Shown: positions 52,334-60,976, counted from the first letter of the stretch. The stretch is 64,000 nucleotides of DNA from G965220075 sp965220075 (GCA_965220075.1 OZ244806.1:1488001-1552000), one strand, 5' to 3'. Notes: generated from the sequence alone by a model not told the origin. Program-made: numbers and translations.

Positions 52334-52768
52334 ATGGTGGCGAACCTGAAGCGGCTGGTCTCGGTCTACCTGCTTGGCGTGGGGGCCATGGTGGCGGTGC
52401 ACTTCATCGTCACGCGGTTCTACGACCCGGCGTGGGAGGACGCCTCACTCGCCGCTTGGAGCGTCATGGACCCGTTGCAGGTGATTGGCGTGCTGATCGC
52501 CGTCGTCGCGGCATTTATGCGGAAGCGTCGCCTGGACGGCAATACGTCCGATCAGTCGGTGAGCCGGGAATACCTGGAAGCAAACGTCCTGTTCTACTTC
52601 TCGGCGGCGTTTCTCCTGGGGCTTCTGTGGAACTGGATCGGCGTGCACTGGTCCGACCCGGTCCATAGCTCGGAACTGCTGTGGATCTTCATCGACATCA
52701 CGCTGCCGCTCCTGCTGGGCGTGACGGCGCTCCAGCTGCTGCGCGAAGCGTCGGCTGAGACCGGCTAG
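52334..52768 (+). CDS. Small four-helix membrane protein, hypothetical
   Basis: A 144-residue protein with about four membrane segments (LVSVYLLGVGAMVAVHFIV, DPLQVIGVLIAVVAAFM, NVLFYFSAAFLLGLLWNWIGV, LLWIFIDITLPLLLGVTALQLL) and short charged loops. ATG at 52334 follows GGGAGAG at good distance; longer upstream frame is not protein-like. No family function recognised. It follows the MFS gene by 330 bases on the same strand. Confidence 0.7.
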   Translation: MVANLKRLVSVYLLGVGAMVAVHFIVTRFYDPAWEDASLAAWSVMDPLQVIGVLIAVVAAFMRKRRLDGNTSDQSVSREYLEANVLFYFSAAFLLGLLWNWIGVHWSDPVHSSELLWIFIDITLPLLLGVTALQLLREASAETG

Positions 52769-52839
52769 TGCAAGAGCCGCCATCGGATTCCCCGGTCGAC
52801 GACTCCGGGCATCACTGCGACAGGGTGACGCCCGGCAAG

Positions 52840-52950
52840 CAAGCCGACGACGACAAGCCTTCACTCGCTACGCTGCGGGGCGCCCTGACTGACCTTCCCG
52901 ACGCCACCTACGAAGACTTTCAGGACATTAAGAAAGGTCTCGGAGCCTCG
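52840..52950 (+). pseudogene. Phd/YefM antitoxin tail remnant
   Basis: DDDKPSLATLRGALTDLPDATYEDFQDIKKGLGA is the C-terminal toxin-binding tail of the same antitoxin family as the relic at 49.5 kb (there: EEKPSLNSPRGALADLPDGIYED). The N-terminal DNA-binding part is missing and the text before it (VTPGKQADDD) is unrelated. No toxin gene follows; the next gene is the convergent SIR2-like gene. Confidence 0.65.
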
Positions 52951-53045
52951 GGCGCTGGACGCAGGGTCGTCGGCGCCCCAACCCAACCATGCCCAACTGG
53001 GCTAAGACCTTGCCGCCCGTTGCGTCCCGGGTGAACCTTCCCAGA

Positions 53046-54191
53046 CTAATTCGTGTCTCCCCAATCGATCCACCTAATCGCGTCAGTCGAGAACCCCTGA
53101 TGCCAGACTCGAGTTTTATTCGGATCAAGAAAGGGAATTTCATTAGTCACAGCCGCCGCAGAATCAGCCAACGAGACAACTTGGATTGGGACCCTTCGCT
53201 GTTCCCAGTAAGTCTTCCGACCACCCCGCTGGTATTGAAGCAAGAGACTCCCAAGACTTTCGTATGCATAGCTATCATAGGAAGGCATGGAATAGCCAAT
53301 TATTACTATCGCAGAAAACGAATCCAAAGTTCGAAGAAGATTCTCCCACAGGTCTAAGACCGGATCATGGCCGAGAAGCTTATCGTAAGCAGGCGGAAGA
53401 ATAAAGGGCACAACCTCCGAAAATCTTTGCCCATGTATTGGAAACTTATTGGTATGATCAAGAACTCTGAAAACACGCGGCAATATGTTCATTCCAAAAA
53501 CTTCTGTGTCACCTCGCGAAAGAGGCTCCGATCGAATTGAAGGATTTGGGCCAAAAATTGGATCCCGATCCGGCACATAGTGACCCTGCCGAGCGTGCCA
53601 ACGCACAGCGTCGTCATGGTAGTATCTATCATACCAGTCAACCGAACCGTGGAGTTTAACCAGGTCGACGTATTCTTGACCAGATTCAGGTGTAGCTCGC
53701 TTTAGCCACCATTCCGGCGTGAGAGAGTACGGCTTATCCACATCGTCAAGAGATTGCTCCAAGAGTGTGTCGTAGTTGAATGTGATTACAACATCATTTG
53801 GAGATAGTAGCTTAGCAAAATCCCGATATGCCAGCGGGGTATGCCTTGGGGTAGATCTGATTAATATTTCTTGGATTGCTCGCCGAACAACGACTATCGA
53901 CTGGCTGCCGTGCTCGAAGTGTTCGTCCGAGCCCAACAGGCGCAGGTAGTGCTTCTTATGGCTGAAAGCCAGCACCCGCTCCAAGTCGAGCTGCTGGCCC
54001 GGATATAAAGACATCCATTCTTGGATTTCTTGCTCGAGAGGCCCTTCGGAATTATGGCTACGATATTCTCTCTGTACGCTCTCCCGGACAAGTTCTAAGA
54101 GTTCGTTGCCGAGTGGCAAGCCGGCAGGCTTCGAAAAGCCGGCTCCGAGGACAAATAGACGGTGATAAGGGAGCTTCAAAGTTCCAGTCAA
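53046..54191 (-). CDS. Stand-alone SIR2-like protein (candidate NADase defence effector)
   Basis: A 381-residue protein with the SIR2-like Rossmann fold: RLFVLGAGFSKPAGLPLGNELLE (GAGFS at 16-20, NAD-binding), DVVITFNYDTLLEQ (N139, D141), LVKLHGSVDWYDRYYHDD (H181, the catalytic His of SIR2) and FSAIVIIGYSMPSYDSYAYESL. There is no zinc-binding Cys quartet of deacetylase sirtuins. This pattern is that of SIR2_2-type domains that hydrolyse NAD in anti-phage systems (Thoeris ThsA, DSR, SIR2-APAZ); here no second domain or partner gene is seen. The gene is clearly more AT-rich than the flanks. TTG start with GAGG just upstream. Confidence 0.8.
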   Translation of the reverse strand: MTGTLKLPYHRLFVLGAGFSKPAGLPLGNELLELVRESVQREYRSHNSEGPLEQEIQEWMSLYPGQQLDLERVLAFSHKKHYLRLLGSDEHFEHGSQSIVVVRRAIQEILIRSTPRHTPLAYRDFAKLLSPNDVVITFNYDTLLEQSLDDVDKPYSLTPEWWLKRATPESGQEYVDLVKLHGSVDWYDRYYHDDAVRWHARQGHYVPDRDPIFGPNPSIRSEPLSRGDTEVFGMNILPRVFRVLDHTNKFPIHGQRFSEVVPFILPPAYDKLLGHDPVLDLWENLLRTLDSFSAIVIIGYSMPSYDSYAYESLGSLLLQYQRGGRKTYWEQRRVPIQVVSLADSAAAVTNEIPFLDPNKTRVWHQGFSTDAIRWIDWGDTN

Positions 54192-54245
54192 TAACCTCGT
54201 ATTGACTCGACTGCATGCTCATTTACAGGCGAGGTGTGTTGCTCT

Positions 54246-54273
54246 AGTTTAGCACAATTGTACCCTCCATCAA
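54246..54273 (-). promoter_or_regulatory. Candidate promoter of the SIR2-like gene
   Basis: On the minus strand TTGATG (54273-54268), 16-base spacer, TAAACT (54251-54246), about 55 bases upstream of the TTG start in an AT-rich patch. Fits a sigma-70 promoter with a weak -10. Confidence 0.45.
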
Positions 54274-54490
54274 GTTCGCAGGTAGGTGTTTCTAGAGGCC
54301 CTTCATGACCCGGATGATTTGTAGGCTTGGGAGTACACGTACTACCGCCGTTTTAGCCATGACCGGTATTCTTCGACGGACAGGGCTTGGGGTTAACGAC
54401 TTCGCTTTAACTGCGGTACCATCGCCCGTTCGCGGCAGAGATTGACCGGGCTGTGCCAAACGCCACGACGGAAAGGAAGCAGGTCCTCGG

Positions 54491-55285
54491 GTGAAGTTCA
54501 CCAGCCACTCGCAAGGCACCCCCTGTTGGGTCGATCTGGCCACCACCGACCAGGCGGCGGCCAAGGCGTTCTACGCGGACCTGTTCGGGTGGGACTTCCA
54601 GGACAACCCGATCGACGAGACCGGCGAGATCTTCTACTCGATGGCCATGACGGGCGGCTCGTTCGTAGGCGGCATGTACGAGCAGCCGGAGGATCAGCGC
54701 CAGGCGAGCATTCCGCCCCACTGGATGATCCACATTGCCGTGGACGACGTGGACGCCATCGCGGCCCGCGTTCCCGGTCTGGGCGGCACCGTTGGGGCGC
54801 CGCCCTTCGACGTCTTCAACGCCGGGCGCATGAGCATCATCAGCGACCCCGCGGGCGCGCACGTGGCGTTGTGGCAGGCCAAGCAGCACATCGGCGCCGG
54901 CGTCAAGTCCGAGCCAGGCGCGATCATTTGGTGTGAGTCGTTGAGCAACGATCCCGGCGCCGCCACCGCCTTCTACACCGAGTTGCTGGGCGTAGAGTCC
55001 GAAACGCTGACGTTGGACGACGCGGAGTACACCGTGTTTCTGTCTGGCGGGATAGGCGTAGCCGGGACCATGGCCATGCCCCAGCACCTGCGCGAGATGA
55101 GCATCCCGTCGCACTGGAGCGTCTACTTCCAGGTCGACGACGTGGACGCAGTAGTGGAGAAGGCCGTTGCCAGCGGCGGCCGCGTGGCCCTGCCGCCCAA
55201 AGACATCGCCACCGTGGGCCGCATCGCCTTCCTGATAGACCCGCAGGGGGCCGGTTTCGGGCTCACCGCGCCGGAATCTCAGTAG
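54491..55285 (+). CDS. Double VOC-domain protein
   Basis: A 264-residue protein made of two glyoxalase-like halves. Half one: PCWVDLATTDQAAAKAFYADLFGWDFQDNP ... MIHIAVDDVDAIAARVPGLGGTV ... ISDPAGAHVALWQA. Half two: IIWCESLSNDPGAATAFYTELLGVESETL ... SVYFQVDDVDAVVEKAVASGGRVALPP ... LIDPQGAGFGLTAP. The D-P-x-G-A-x-F/V end of each half is typical of the CFP30/hydroxylase group often annotated as bleomycin-resistance or PhnB-like. Intracellular; reaction unknown. The GTG start has GGAAGGAAG 14-20 bases upstream. Composition returns to high GC here. Confidence 0.88.
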   Translation: MKFTSHSQGTPCWVDLATTDQAAAKAFYADLFGWDFQDNPIDETGEIFYSMAMTGGSFVGGMYEQPEDQRQASIPPHWMIHIAVDDVDAIAARVPGLGGTVGAPPFDVFNAGRMSIISDPAGAHVALWQAKQHIGAGVKSEPGAIIWCESLSNDPGAATAFYTELLGVESETLTLDDAEYTVFLSGGIGVAGTMAMPQHLREMSIPSHWSVYFQVDDVDAVVEKAVASGGRVALPPKDIATVGRIAFLIDPQGAGFGLTAPESQ

Positions 55286-55544
55286 CGGGGTACGGCTGGA
55301 GCGAGCCAGAGCTTCCGTGGGAACAGCGCCATAGGGGGCCGAGTTGAGCCCAGCCCGAGACGGTCGCAAGCCCAAGGTCTTCCGGCGGAAAAGCGCCGCG
55401 CGCGGCGATGCCGCATGCGGGCCGGCTTGGCTATCGCCAAGCAGCCAGCCAACCTGGCAGTCCAGACACCGCGGCGGCCACATCGGGATCTGCGTGTCCG
55501 CATAACAGCTTGCCAGTATTATGGTATAGAGCTAAGCTGACACT

Positions 55545-55799
55545 ATGGACACGAAGGCGAAAAAGAAGGCGACTTTCTACCTATCGGAGGACTTGCTGCG
55601 GGCGGCGCGGGTGCGGGCGGCGCGCGCCGATCGGCGCGACTCGGAGATCGTGGAGAGCGCCTTGCGGAGCTATCTCGGCTTTGATGTCGTGGAGCGAATC
55701 TGGGCGCGCAGCGACCTCAGCGAACAGGCAGCCATGGAGCAAGCGGTGTCCGAGATTCACGTAATGCGCGACGAAAAGCGTGCCGCGAGCAGTCCTTGA
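55545..55799 (+). CDS. Ribbon-helix-helix antitoxin
   Basis: An 84-residue protein: KKATFYLSEDLLRAARVRAARADRRDSEIVESALRSYLGFDVVERIW is a CopG/Arc-type ribbon-helix-helix (strand, helix, S-E-I-V-E-S-A-L-R helix), followed by an acidic/Gln-rich toxin-neutralising tail. Its end overlaps the PIN toxin start by 20 bases, typical for a coregulated type II module. A TATGGTATAGAG stretch about 25 bases upstream could be its promoter and operator. Confidence 0.85.
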   Translation: MDTKAKKKATFYLSEDLLRAARVRAARADRRDSEIVESALRSYLGFDVVERIWARSDLSEQAAMEQAVSEIHVMRDEKRAASSP

Positions 55800-56199
55800 T
55801 CCGAACGTCCTCGTCTCCGCGCTGATCAGCCCTTCGGGAGCGAGCGCCAAGCTTCTCGTGGAACTTCGCGCCGGCGCGTTCGAGTTGGTCGTATCTAAGC
55901 TTCTGCTCGTGGAGTTCACGGATGTACTGCGACGCGAGAAGTTCAGACGCTACGTTTCCGAGGAAGAAGCCGGTATGTTCGTCGAGCTCCTGCGGCGCGA
56001 TAGCATCGTGTTCGGCGACCCGGCGCCTACCATCGTCCAGCTGAGTGAGGATCCTGGCGATGAGTACCTGATCGCGCTTGCTCACGCCGCGCGCGTAGAC
56101 GCGCTGGTGTCGGGAGACTCGCATCTCATCAGACTGCGGGCAAGCATCCCGGTCAAGACACCGCGTGAGTTCCTCGATTCGCTTGCGGCGCTGGAGTAG
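55780..56199 (+). CDS. PIN-domain toxin (TIGR00305-type)
   Basis: A 139-residue PIN ribonuclease. It begins GTG: RAVLDPNVLVSALISPSGASAKLLVELRAGAFELVVSKLLLVEFTDVLRREKF (first Asp and the conserved Glu), then SEDPGDEYLIALAHAARVDALVSGDSHLIRL (DxxDE and GD). This is the putative PIN-family toxin of RHH pairs. All expected acidic residues are present, so unlike the module at 3.1-3.6 kb this one should be functional. Overlaps its antitoxin gene. Confidence 0.9.
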   Translation: MPRAVLDPNVLVSALISPSGASAKLLVELRAGAFELVVSKLLLVEFTDVLRREKFRRYVSEEEAGMFVELLRRDSIVFGDPAPTIVQLSEDPGDEYLIALAHAARVDALVSGDSHLIRLRASIPVKTPREFLDSLAALE

Positions 56200-56447
56200 A
56201 CCAGCGCAACCGCCCGGTCAAACGGCCAGCTGAACGCCGCTCGTAGACTGGACGCCGTATCGGCCAAGCCGGGGCTCTCGTCGGCCCAGCGGCTGCCCGA
56301 TCATCGTACGGCTCGGGGTTGCTATGGCGCGCAAGACGCGCGGCGCTGGGCGCCGCGACGGCCGCAACGGCTGCCCTACGGGCCGCGTATCTGTGGGGTC
56401 GCCGACGCTGGCCGGCCATCATCCTCAGTGGCGCTGCGTCGCACCGT

Positions 56448-56801
56448 TTAGCCGAGAACCCTCGGAATGGTCAGCGGCAGGAGGGCCGCGGCCACCAGAA
56501 CGAGAACAATGGCGATCGCGAGAATGAGGCTGTGGTCGTCAGCGGGGCCCTGGACGGTGACATAGCCGATCTCGTTGATATTTATGAAGATAGTCTCGTC
56601 ACGCTTCAGCAGGTACCAGAGCAGATAGATGAATAGTCCGGGCACGAAGAGAACGAGCAAGAGCAGCGCCGTACAACCCGATAGCTCCTTCGGACGGCGC
56701 ATCCGGACCGACGTCGCTGATTCGCTCTCAACGACGTAGCCACGGCCACTCCACTTCGCGACCTCGCTATCGAGGATTGCCCTGCGCTCAGGCGCATCCA
56801 T
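56448..56801 (-). CDS. Hypothetical two-helix membrane protein
   Basis: A 117-residue protein: soluble N-terminus (AILDSEVAKWSGRGYVVESESATSVRMRRPKELSG), a helix CTALLLLVLFVPGLFIYLLWYLL, an exposed loop (KRDETIFININEIGYVTVQGP) and a second helix SLILAIAIVLVLVAAALLPLTI. The layout with a WxxxGYxVxxxxxxxxxMxRPK N-terminus is common in small uncharacterised envelope proteins. No functional call. Codon use slightly less GC-rich than neighbours. Confidence 0.65.
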   Translation of the reverse strand: MDAPERRAILDSEVAKWSGRGYVVESESATSVRMRRPKELSGCTALLLLVLFVPGLFIYLLWYLLKRDETIFININEIGYVTVQGPADDHSLILAIAIVLVLVAAALLPLTIPRVLG

Positions 56802-56865
56802 GCTCCCAGAGCTACCTCAACGCGCGCCCACGTCCGAGGCTACGCAACTACGTTGCGCGGAGCTC

Positions 56866-56907
56866 CGCCAGCCGTCGGGCTGGCCGCTACGCGTCAACCC
56901 GGCCATC
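56866..56907. repeat. 40-base dispersed repeat, copy 1
   Basis: Text CCAGCCGTCGGGCTGGCCGC then TACGCGTCAACCCGGCCATC. The copy at 60228-60267 differs at only a few positions. The first 16 bases form a hairpin (CCAGCC/GGCTGG). Confidence 0.75.
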
Positions 56908-57027
56908 CGGGTTCCACGGGGCGCACGGTCGCGCCAGGTTCGACACGTCGCCGAGGTTTGGCACGAGCTGCTCGCCTTCGGCGTCGCGGCCAAGCCTCTA
57001 CGCCTCTCACTGGTAAAGCGGCTGCCG

Positions 57028-59226
57028 TCACGTGGTAGTAGCGTCGGGGTCGGTCACCAGCGGCGGAATACGCGTCGCAATACCTGCTACCAGGGCGGTC
57101 GCGGCTATACCAACCGCAAGCATGGTGACTAATACGGATACGGCTTGAGCGTTTTGTTGGGGGGCGGGAACGCCGAAACTTGTGTTGTAGGCGGCGGCCA
57201 GGACCAGACCGGCGGCGACCGCCAGCCCGAAGGCCAGCGTCAACGGCGCGGCGAACAACAACCCGAGGTCCACGGCCAGCAACCTCCGCGTGGCGCCCAG
57301 ACAGCGGAGCATCCTGAACTCGGCCTGGCGTTGGCGGAAGAGCAGCAGGACGCCGTAGAGCAGCGCGATCGCCGCCATTCCGGAGGCCGTCGTCGCCATC
57401 ACCAGCAGGTAGGGGTTTCCGATCAGAGTGGTGGGGGTAAACCCGGAAGCGAGGGCGGTCTGGGTGGTTGCCGACCGGACTTGGGGCTGGCGCCGCAGAC
57501 CTTGCATGACGTGGCGCATGGACTCCGGCGTACCGTCAGTGGTGACGAGAAGGAGACCGTGTTCCGACGGGGGGTGGCGGTCGACGATCAGCACCGCTCG
57601 GCCTTCGGTCCATGACGCCGTGATCCGGCCTCCCACGGGGTACACGCCGGGGATGGAGGCGTCCGTGCCGGAGAGGGGATTGGTGGTCACCAGCACAGTA
57701 GTCGCCTCGGTCTGGCCGCTCAGGTAGATACTCCCTACGGAGCACGGCGTGTCGAGCTCGACCGAACCAGTCACGTCGTCGCAGGTCAGCGTGTACAACG
57801 ATCGATCTTCCCCGTCGACGCTGGCCGGATGCCGCGCCACCGGCACAACCCGGGTGACGCCATCGATACCGGCCACCGTGCGGACGATCCTTTCGAGCGG
57901 CCTTTCGCCCGTGACGTCTTCGAGTTGAGCTACCACGTCGAAGCTCCCAACCGGCGGTGGGCGGTCATCGAAGTTCGAGTACGCAACAAACACGGTCAGG
58001 AGAACCGCCACCGCGGTGGCGGATACGCCCAGAAGGGCATCGGCGCCCGACCGTGACATTCTCGATCCTGCTATTTGCGCCCGCGTGCGGCTGACGAGCG
58101 CCCTGCCGGAAAAGGCCACCGCGAGCCGGGACAACCCCTCAAGACCCACCACGCTCAAGAGCAACCCGCCGACAATCAGCCACACCGACAGGCTGAAGTC
58201 CGCTCTCGAGGCCGCGAACACGGCAATGGGACCGGCCAGCAGACCGGCCGCCGACAGGTAAGACAGGTAAGAGACAGGCCGGCGGCGTTCCCTTCGCAGC
58301 GTGCCCACCGGATCGCGGCTGGCGCGGCGGATCATTCGAGCGACACTCACCATTCCAACCGCGGCAGTGACAAGCGGTACGGCGACTGCCAGCGTGATGG
58401 GAAGACGCAGATCGCTCGACCAGTACGAGCTCCCGGCCAGAGTGAACGATCCCAAGGACGACATCACAGCCGCGTAGGCGACTGAACCCACCAATCCACC
58501 CGCCAACATGGGAATCGCCATGTCCGCCGCGATGGCCGCGCCCAGTTGCCGCGGCGGCGTACCCAGAACCCGCAATAGTCCGTAACGCCGCGACCTAGCG
58601 TTGAGGTGCACCGCGGCGCCGGCTCTGGCCAATGCCACCGACGGAAGCACGAGCACGAGAAGCCCCATCACCACGAAGCTGGTGTCAGGCGGCCAACCCC
58701 GCGAGCCTGTGCGAACCGGATAGAACCTGGACGCGACGGACGACGGAACCGTATCGGTGAATTCGACGATCACCATTTCGCGGGGATGGGCCAGCGCCGC
58801 GTCGGGAAGCGCCTGGGTCTCCCGGTCGCCCAGCCAGGCGCCCAGCTCACCCGTCCAATCGTCGGCAAGCTGAGCGAGCACCGATGGCGAGGCCAAGACG
58901 GTCCCGCTCGCCTCGACCCGCGGAATGCCGGGAAGGCCGAGCCGCTGCCCCGCTTCTCCCGCGAAGACCGTGACCACCAGCGGTCCGTAGCCGGTGGCGA
59001 CCAACTGGGATGACCGCAGCGGCCCATCGGCCGGCTGTAACCGGGGCGGCAAGCCGCGAGGGCCGTCCCGCAGCACCGCGGTCTCGTGTTGGGCAAGCAA
59101 GCCGGAACGGAATCCCAGCGCCAGCGAAAGCCCGACGCATGCGATGGCGCCAACCACTATCAGTGGAATCCACGCGGTGAGCGCCCGTCTCGAGCGGGGC
59201 CAGATGAGCCTGAAGAACAGCCTCAC
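57028..59226 (-). CDS. FtsX-type ABC exporter permease
   Basis: A 732-residue membrane protein. N-terminal anchor ALTAWIPLIVVGAIACVGLSLALGF, a periplasmic domain (about 40-180), an FtsX-like core with RRYGLLRVLGTPPRQLGAAIAADMAIPMLAGGLVGSVAYAAVM, and helices around 330-420. A second periplasmic part follows and a C-terminal core (SGMAAIALLYGVLLLFRQRQAEFRMLRCLGATRRLLAVDLGLLFAAPLTLAFGLAVAAG). Its ATG overlaps the end of the ATPase gene by 4 bases (ATGA). The pair forms a MacB-like or bacitracin-resistance-like exporter; substrate unknown. Confidence 0.88.
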   Translation of the reverse strand: MRLFFRLIWPRSRRALTAWIPLIVVGAIACVGLSLALGFRSGLLAQHETAVLRDGPRGLPPRLQPADGPLRSSQLVATGYGPLVVTVFAGEAGQRLGLPGIPRVEASGTVLASPSVLAQLADDWTGELGAWLGDRETQALPDAALAHPREMVIVEFTDTVPSSVASRFYPVRTGSRGWPPDTSFVVMGLLVLVLPSVALARAGAAVHLNARSRRYGLLRVLGTPPRQLGAAIAADMAIPMLAGGLVGSVAYAAVMSSLGSFTLAGSSYWSSDLRLPITLAVAVPLVTAAVGMVSVARMIRRASRDPVGTLRRERRRPVSYLSYLSAAGLLAGPIAVFAASRADFSLSVWLIVGGLLLSVVGLEGLSRLAVAFSGRALVSRTRAQIAGSRMSRSGADALLGVSATAVAVLLTVFVAYSNFDDRPPPVGSFDVVAQLEDVTGERPLERIVRTVAGIDGVTRVVPVARHPASVDGEDRSLYTLTCDDVTGSVELDTPCSVGSIYLSGQTEATTVLVTTNPLSGTDASIPGVYPVGGRITASWTEGRAVLIVDRHPPSEHGLLLVTTDGTPESMRHVMQGLRRQPQVRSATTQTALASGFTPTTLIGNPYLLVMATTASGMAAIALLYGVLLLFRQRQAEFRMLRCLGATRRLLAVDLGLLFAAPLTLAFGLAVAAGLVLAAAYNTSFGVPAPQQNAQAVSVLVTMLAVGIAATALVAGIATRIPPLVTDPDATTT

Positions 59227-59918
59227 GCCGCCGTACGCTCGTCGATCAGTCTCCCCCGATCCAACCTCAGCACCCGATCGGACGCGGCCGACACCGAAGG
59301 GTCATGAGTGACGATCAGCACGCCGACACCGAAGGCTTCGGCGATCCCTCGCAGCTCACCGACCACTGTCTCGGAGTTGCTCTCGTCCAGCGCCCCGGTA
59401 GGTTCGTCACAGAACACAATGCTCGGCTTCATCGTCAAAGCCCGGGCAATGGACGCACGCTGCAGCTCCCCGGACGACAGCGTTGACGGGTAGCTCTCCG
59501 TCAACGGGCTGAGACCGAACCGGTCCAGCAACTCGCATGCCTGCTCATGGGCGTGGCGCGGTTTGGTTCCCGCCACGACAAGCGGGATCGCTACGTTGGC
59601 GGCAACCGTCAGGTCGTCCAGGAACGCCGGAAACTGGAAAACGAACCCGCAGGTCGCTCGGCGGATCAGCGTGATATCCGGCTCACCCAGGCGCCAAACG
59701 TCGGCATGGTCGCCCCAAGCGACCGTACCCGCCTGCGGCTGACGCAGTCCGGCCAGCGCGTAGAGCAGAGTCGATTTCCCCGATCCGCTCACCCCCGTAA
59801 CGGCGAGGAGCTCGCCTCGGCGGAGCTCCAGATCGACTCCACCCAGAACACTCCGCTCGCCAAAGCTCTGACTCAGCCCCCGACCCGTCAGGGCGGCGCC
59901 TGCCGACACGTCACTCAT
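59223..59918 (-). CDS. ABC exporter ATPase (MacB/LolD-type)
   Basis: A 231-residue ATPase: GELLAVTGVSGSGKSTLLYALAGL (Walker A), CGFVFQFPAFLDDLTVAANVAIPL (Q-loop), YPSTLSSGELQRASIARALTMKPSIVFCDEPTGALDESNSETVVGEL (signature LSSGE, Walker B, D-loop) and VGVLIVTHDPSVSAASDRVLRL (switch His). The FxxLxxxVAANVxxPL text marks the LolD/MacB subfamily coupled to FtsX permeases. It drives the downstream overlapping permease gene. ATG at 59918. Confidence 0.95.
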   Translation of the reverse strand: MSDVSAGAALTGRGLSQSFGERSVLGGVDLELRRGELLAVTGVSGSGKSTLLYALAGLRQPQAGTVAWGDHADVWRLGEPDITLIRRATCGFVFQFPAFLDDLTVAANVAIPLVVAGTKPRHAHEQACELLDRFGLSPLTESYPSTLSSGELQRASIARALTMKPSIVFCDEPTGALDESNSETVVGELRGIAEAFGVGVLIVTHDPSVSAASDRVLRLDRGRLIDERTAA

Positions 59919-60133
59919 TCCGATCTGGCCCCGAGTTCCGAATCCGAGAGGTTACTCGATTGCCATTTGGACGGTGGGGCTGATCGTGGGCCCACGGCAG
60001 GCGGCTCGATCCGCTCATACGCGGTCCTGGCGGTCACGCGCTGGTAGTAAGAGGAGCGGCGTGTCGCGCGGATGACCCAGGGATGACGCACCGCATCCCG
60101 ATCTATGCGGCCAACAGGTTTGGAGAGACTATC

Positions 60134-60208
60134 TGGAGCGGAAGACGGGATTCGAACCCGTGACCCTCTCCTTGGCAAGGAGATGCTCTACCACTGAGCC
60201 ACTTCCGC
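60134..60208 (-). tRNA. tRNA-Gly (GCC)
   Basis: On the minus strand the sequence folds as a complete cloverleaf: acceptor GCGGAAG/CTTCCGC, D-arm GCTCAGTGGTAGAGC, anticodon stem TCTCC/GGAGA with loop TTGCCAA (anticodon GCC), five-base variable loop GGGTC and T-arm ACGGGTTCGAATCCCGT. Discriminator T and a genome-encoded CCA follow. Single tRNA, not in a cluster. Confidence 0.97.
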
Positions 60209-60227
60209 CGACTGTGGGTCATTCTAG

Positions 60228-60267
60228 CCAGCCGCCGGGCTGGCCGCTACGCGTCGACCCAGCCATC
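60228..60267. repeat. 40-base dispersed repeat, copy 2
   Basis: CCAGCCGCCGGGCTGGCCGC then TACGCGTCGACCCAGCCATC, upstream of the tRNA-Gly gene and downstream of the XRE-like gene. Second copy of the element at 56866-56907, same orientation. Confidence 0.75.
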
Positions 60268-60317
60268 ACCATTCGGATTGGCGAGCTGGCCGCAACCGCA
60301 TTTGCTGCGTGAAGCCG

Positions 60318-60830
60318 CTAGGGGTCGGCGCGCTCGCTGGCGTCCGGGCTGGCCTTGGGCGCACGCCCATCGGGCCGCGGCGGGTCAGGCTGAGAATGAT
60401 CGAGCTGCTCGAGCAGGCGCGCCAGCAGCTCGGCCAGCGGTCTGCGGTAGACGGCCGGAACGCCGCGCTCGGCCAGCGCGTCGGCAAGCGTCGGATCGGC
60501 GCTGCGCAGGTGCCACGAGCGCGCCGCGGCGTCCAGGGCGCCTTGCGCGGAGGCCGCGTCGACCGCAAGTCCCTCGCCCAGCAGCCAGCGAGTTCCTTCG
60601 CCCGGCGCGGCCAGCCCGGCCTCCTCCACGAGCCGGCCCAGCGCCTGCGCCGCGAAGACATTGGGCACCGAAAGCCCGCGCGCCCAGCGGTTGACAGTGC
60701 TGGGACTGGCCGAGACGCCAGCCGCCTGCAGGGCCGCCGATACCTCCTCCAAGGTGCGGTCGGCATAGCCCATATAGGCGCGCAGCCGTCGGCTTAGCTC
60801 AGAGACCTTGCGGTCGCGTGGAGTGCTCAT
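60318..60830 (-). CDS. XRE-like helix-turn-helix protein
   Basis: A 170-residue protein. RKVSELSRRLRAYMGYADRTLEEVSAALQAAGVSASPSTVNRWARGLSVPNVFAAQALGRLVEEAG resembles a lambda-repressor-like HTH (LEEVSAALQ... SxSTVNRWxRG), followed by a helical C-terminal part (ARSWHLRSADPTLADALAERGVPAVYRRPLAELLARLLEQL). ATG at 60830 chosen because conserved text starts there. Divergent from the small gene at 60977; an AT-rich, dyad-containing spacer probably holds its operator. Confidence 0.7.
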   Translation of the reverse strand: MSTPRDRKVSELSRRLRAYMGYADRTLEEVSAALQAAGVSASPSTVNRWARGLSVPNVFAAQALGRLVEEAGLAAPGEGTRWLLGEGLAVDAASAQGALDAAARSWHLRSADPTLADALAERGVPAVYRRPLAELLARLLEQLDHSQPDPPRPDGRAPKASPDASERADP

Positions 60831-60889
60831 GGCGCCCGGACCAACCTGTTTTGCTTGCTCAATCCCAGAATCAGCTTTTGAGACTGGAT

Positions 60890-60918
60890 TTGACGAAATA
60901 TCCCAATATTGAAATAAT
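60890..60918 (+). promoter_or_regulatory. Promoter of the 98-residue gene, with dyad
   Basis: TTGACG (60890-60895), 17-base spacer, AATAAT (60913-60918), in an AT-rich island. The spacer contains AATATCCCAATATT, a dyad overlapping the promoter and a plausible operator for the divergent XRE-like protein. A leader of about 50 bases would precede the ATG at 60977. Confidence 0.6.
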
Positions 60919-60976
60919 ACCACTCGGCAGGGGCAGCCGCAGGCTGTCCCCTTTTCGTGTAACGAGGGGATGGGCG

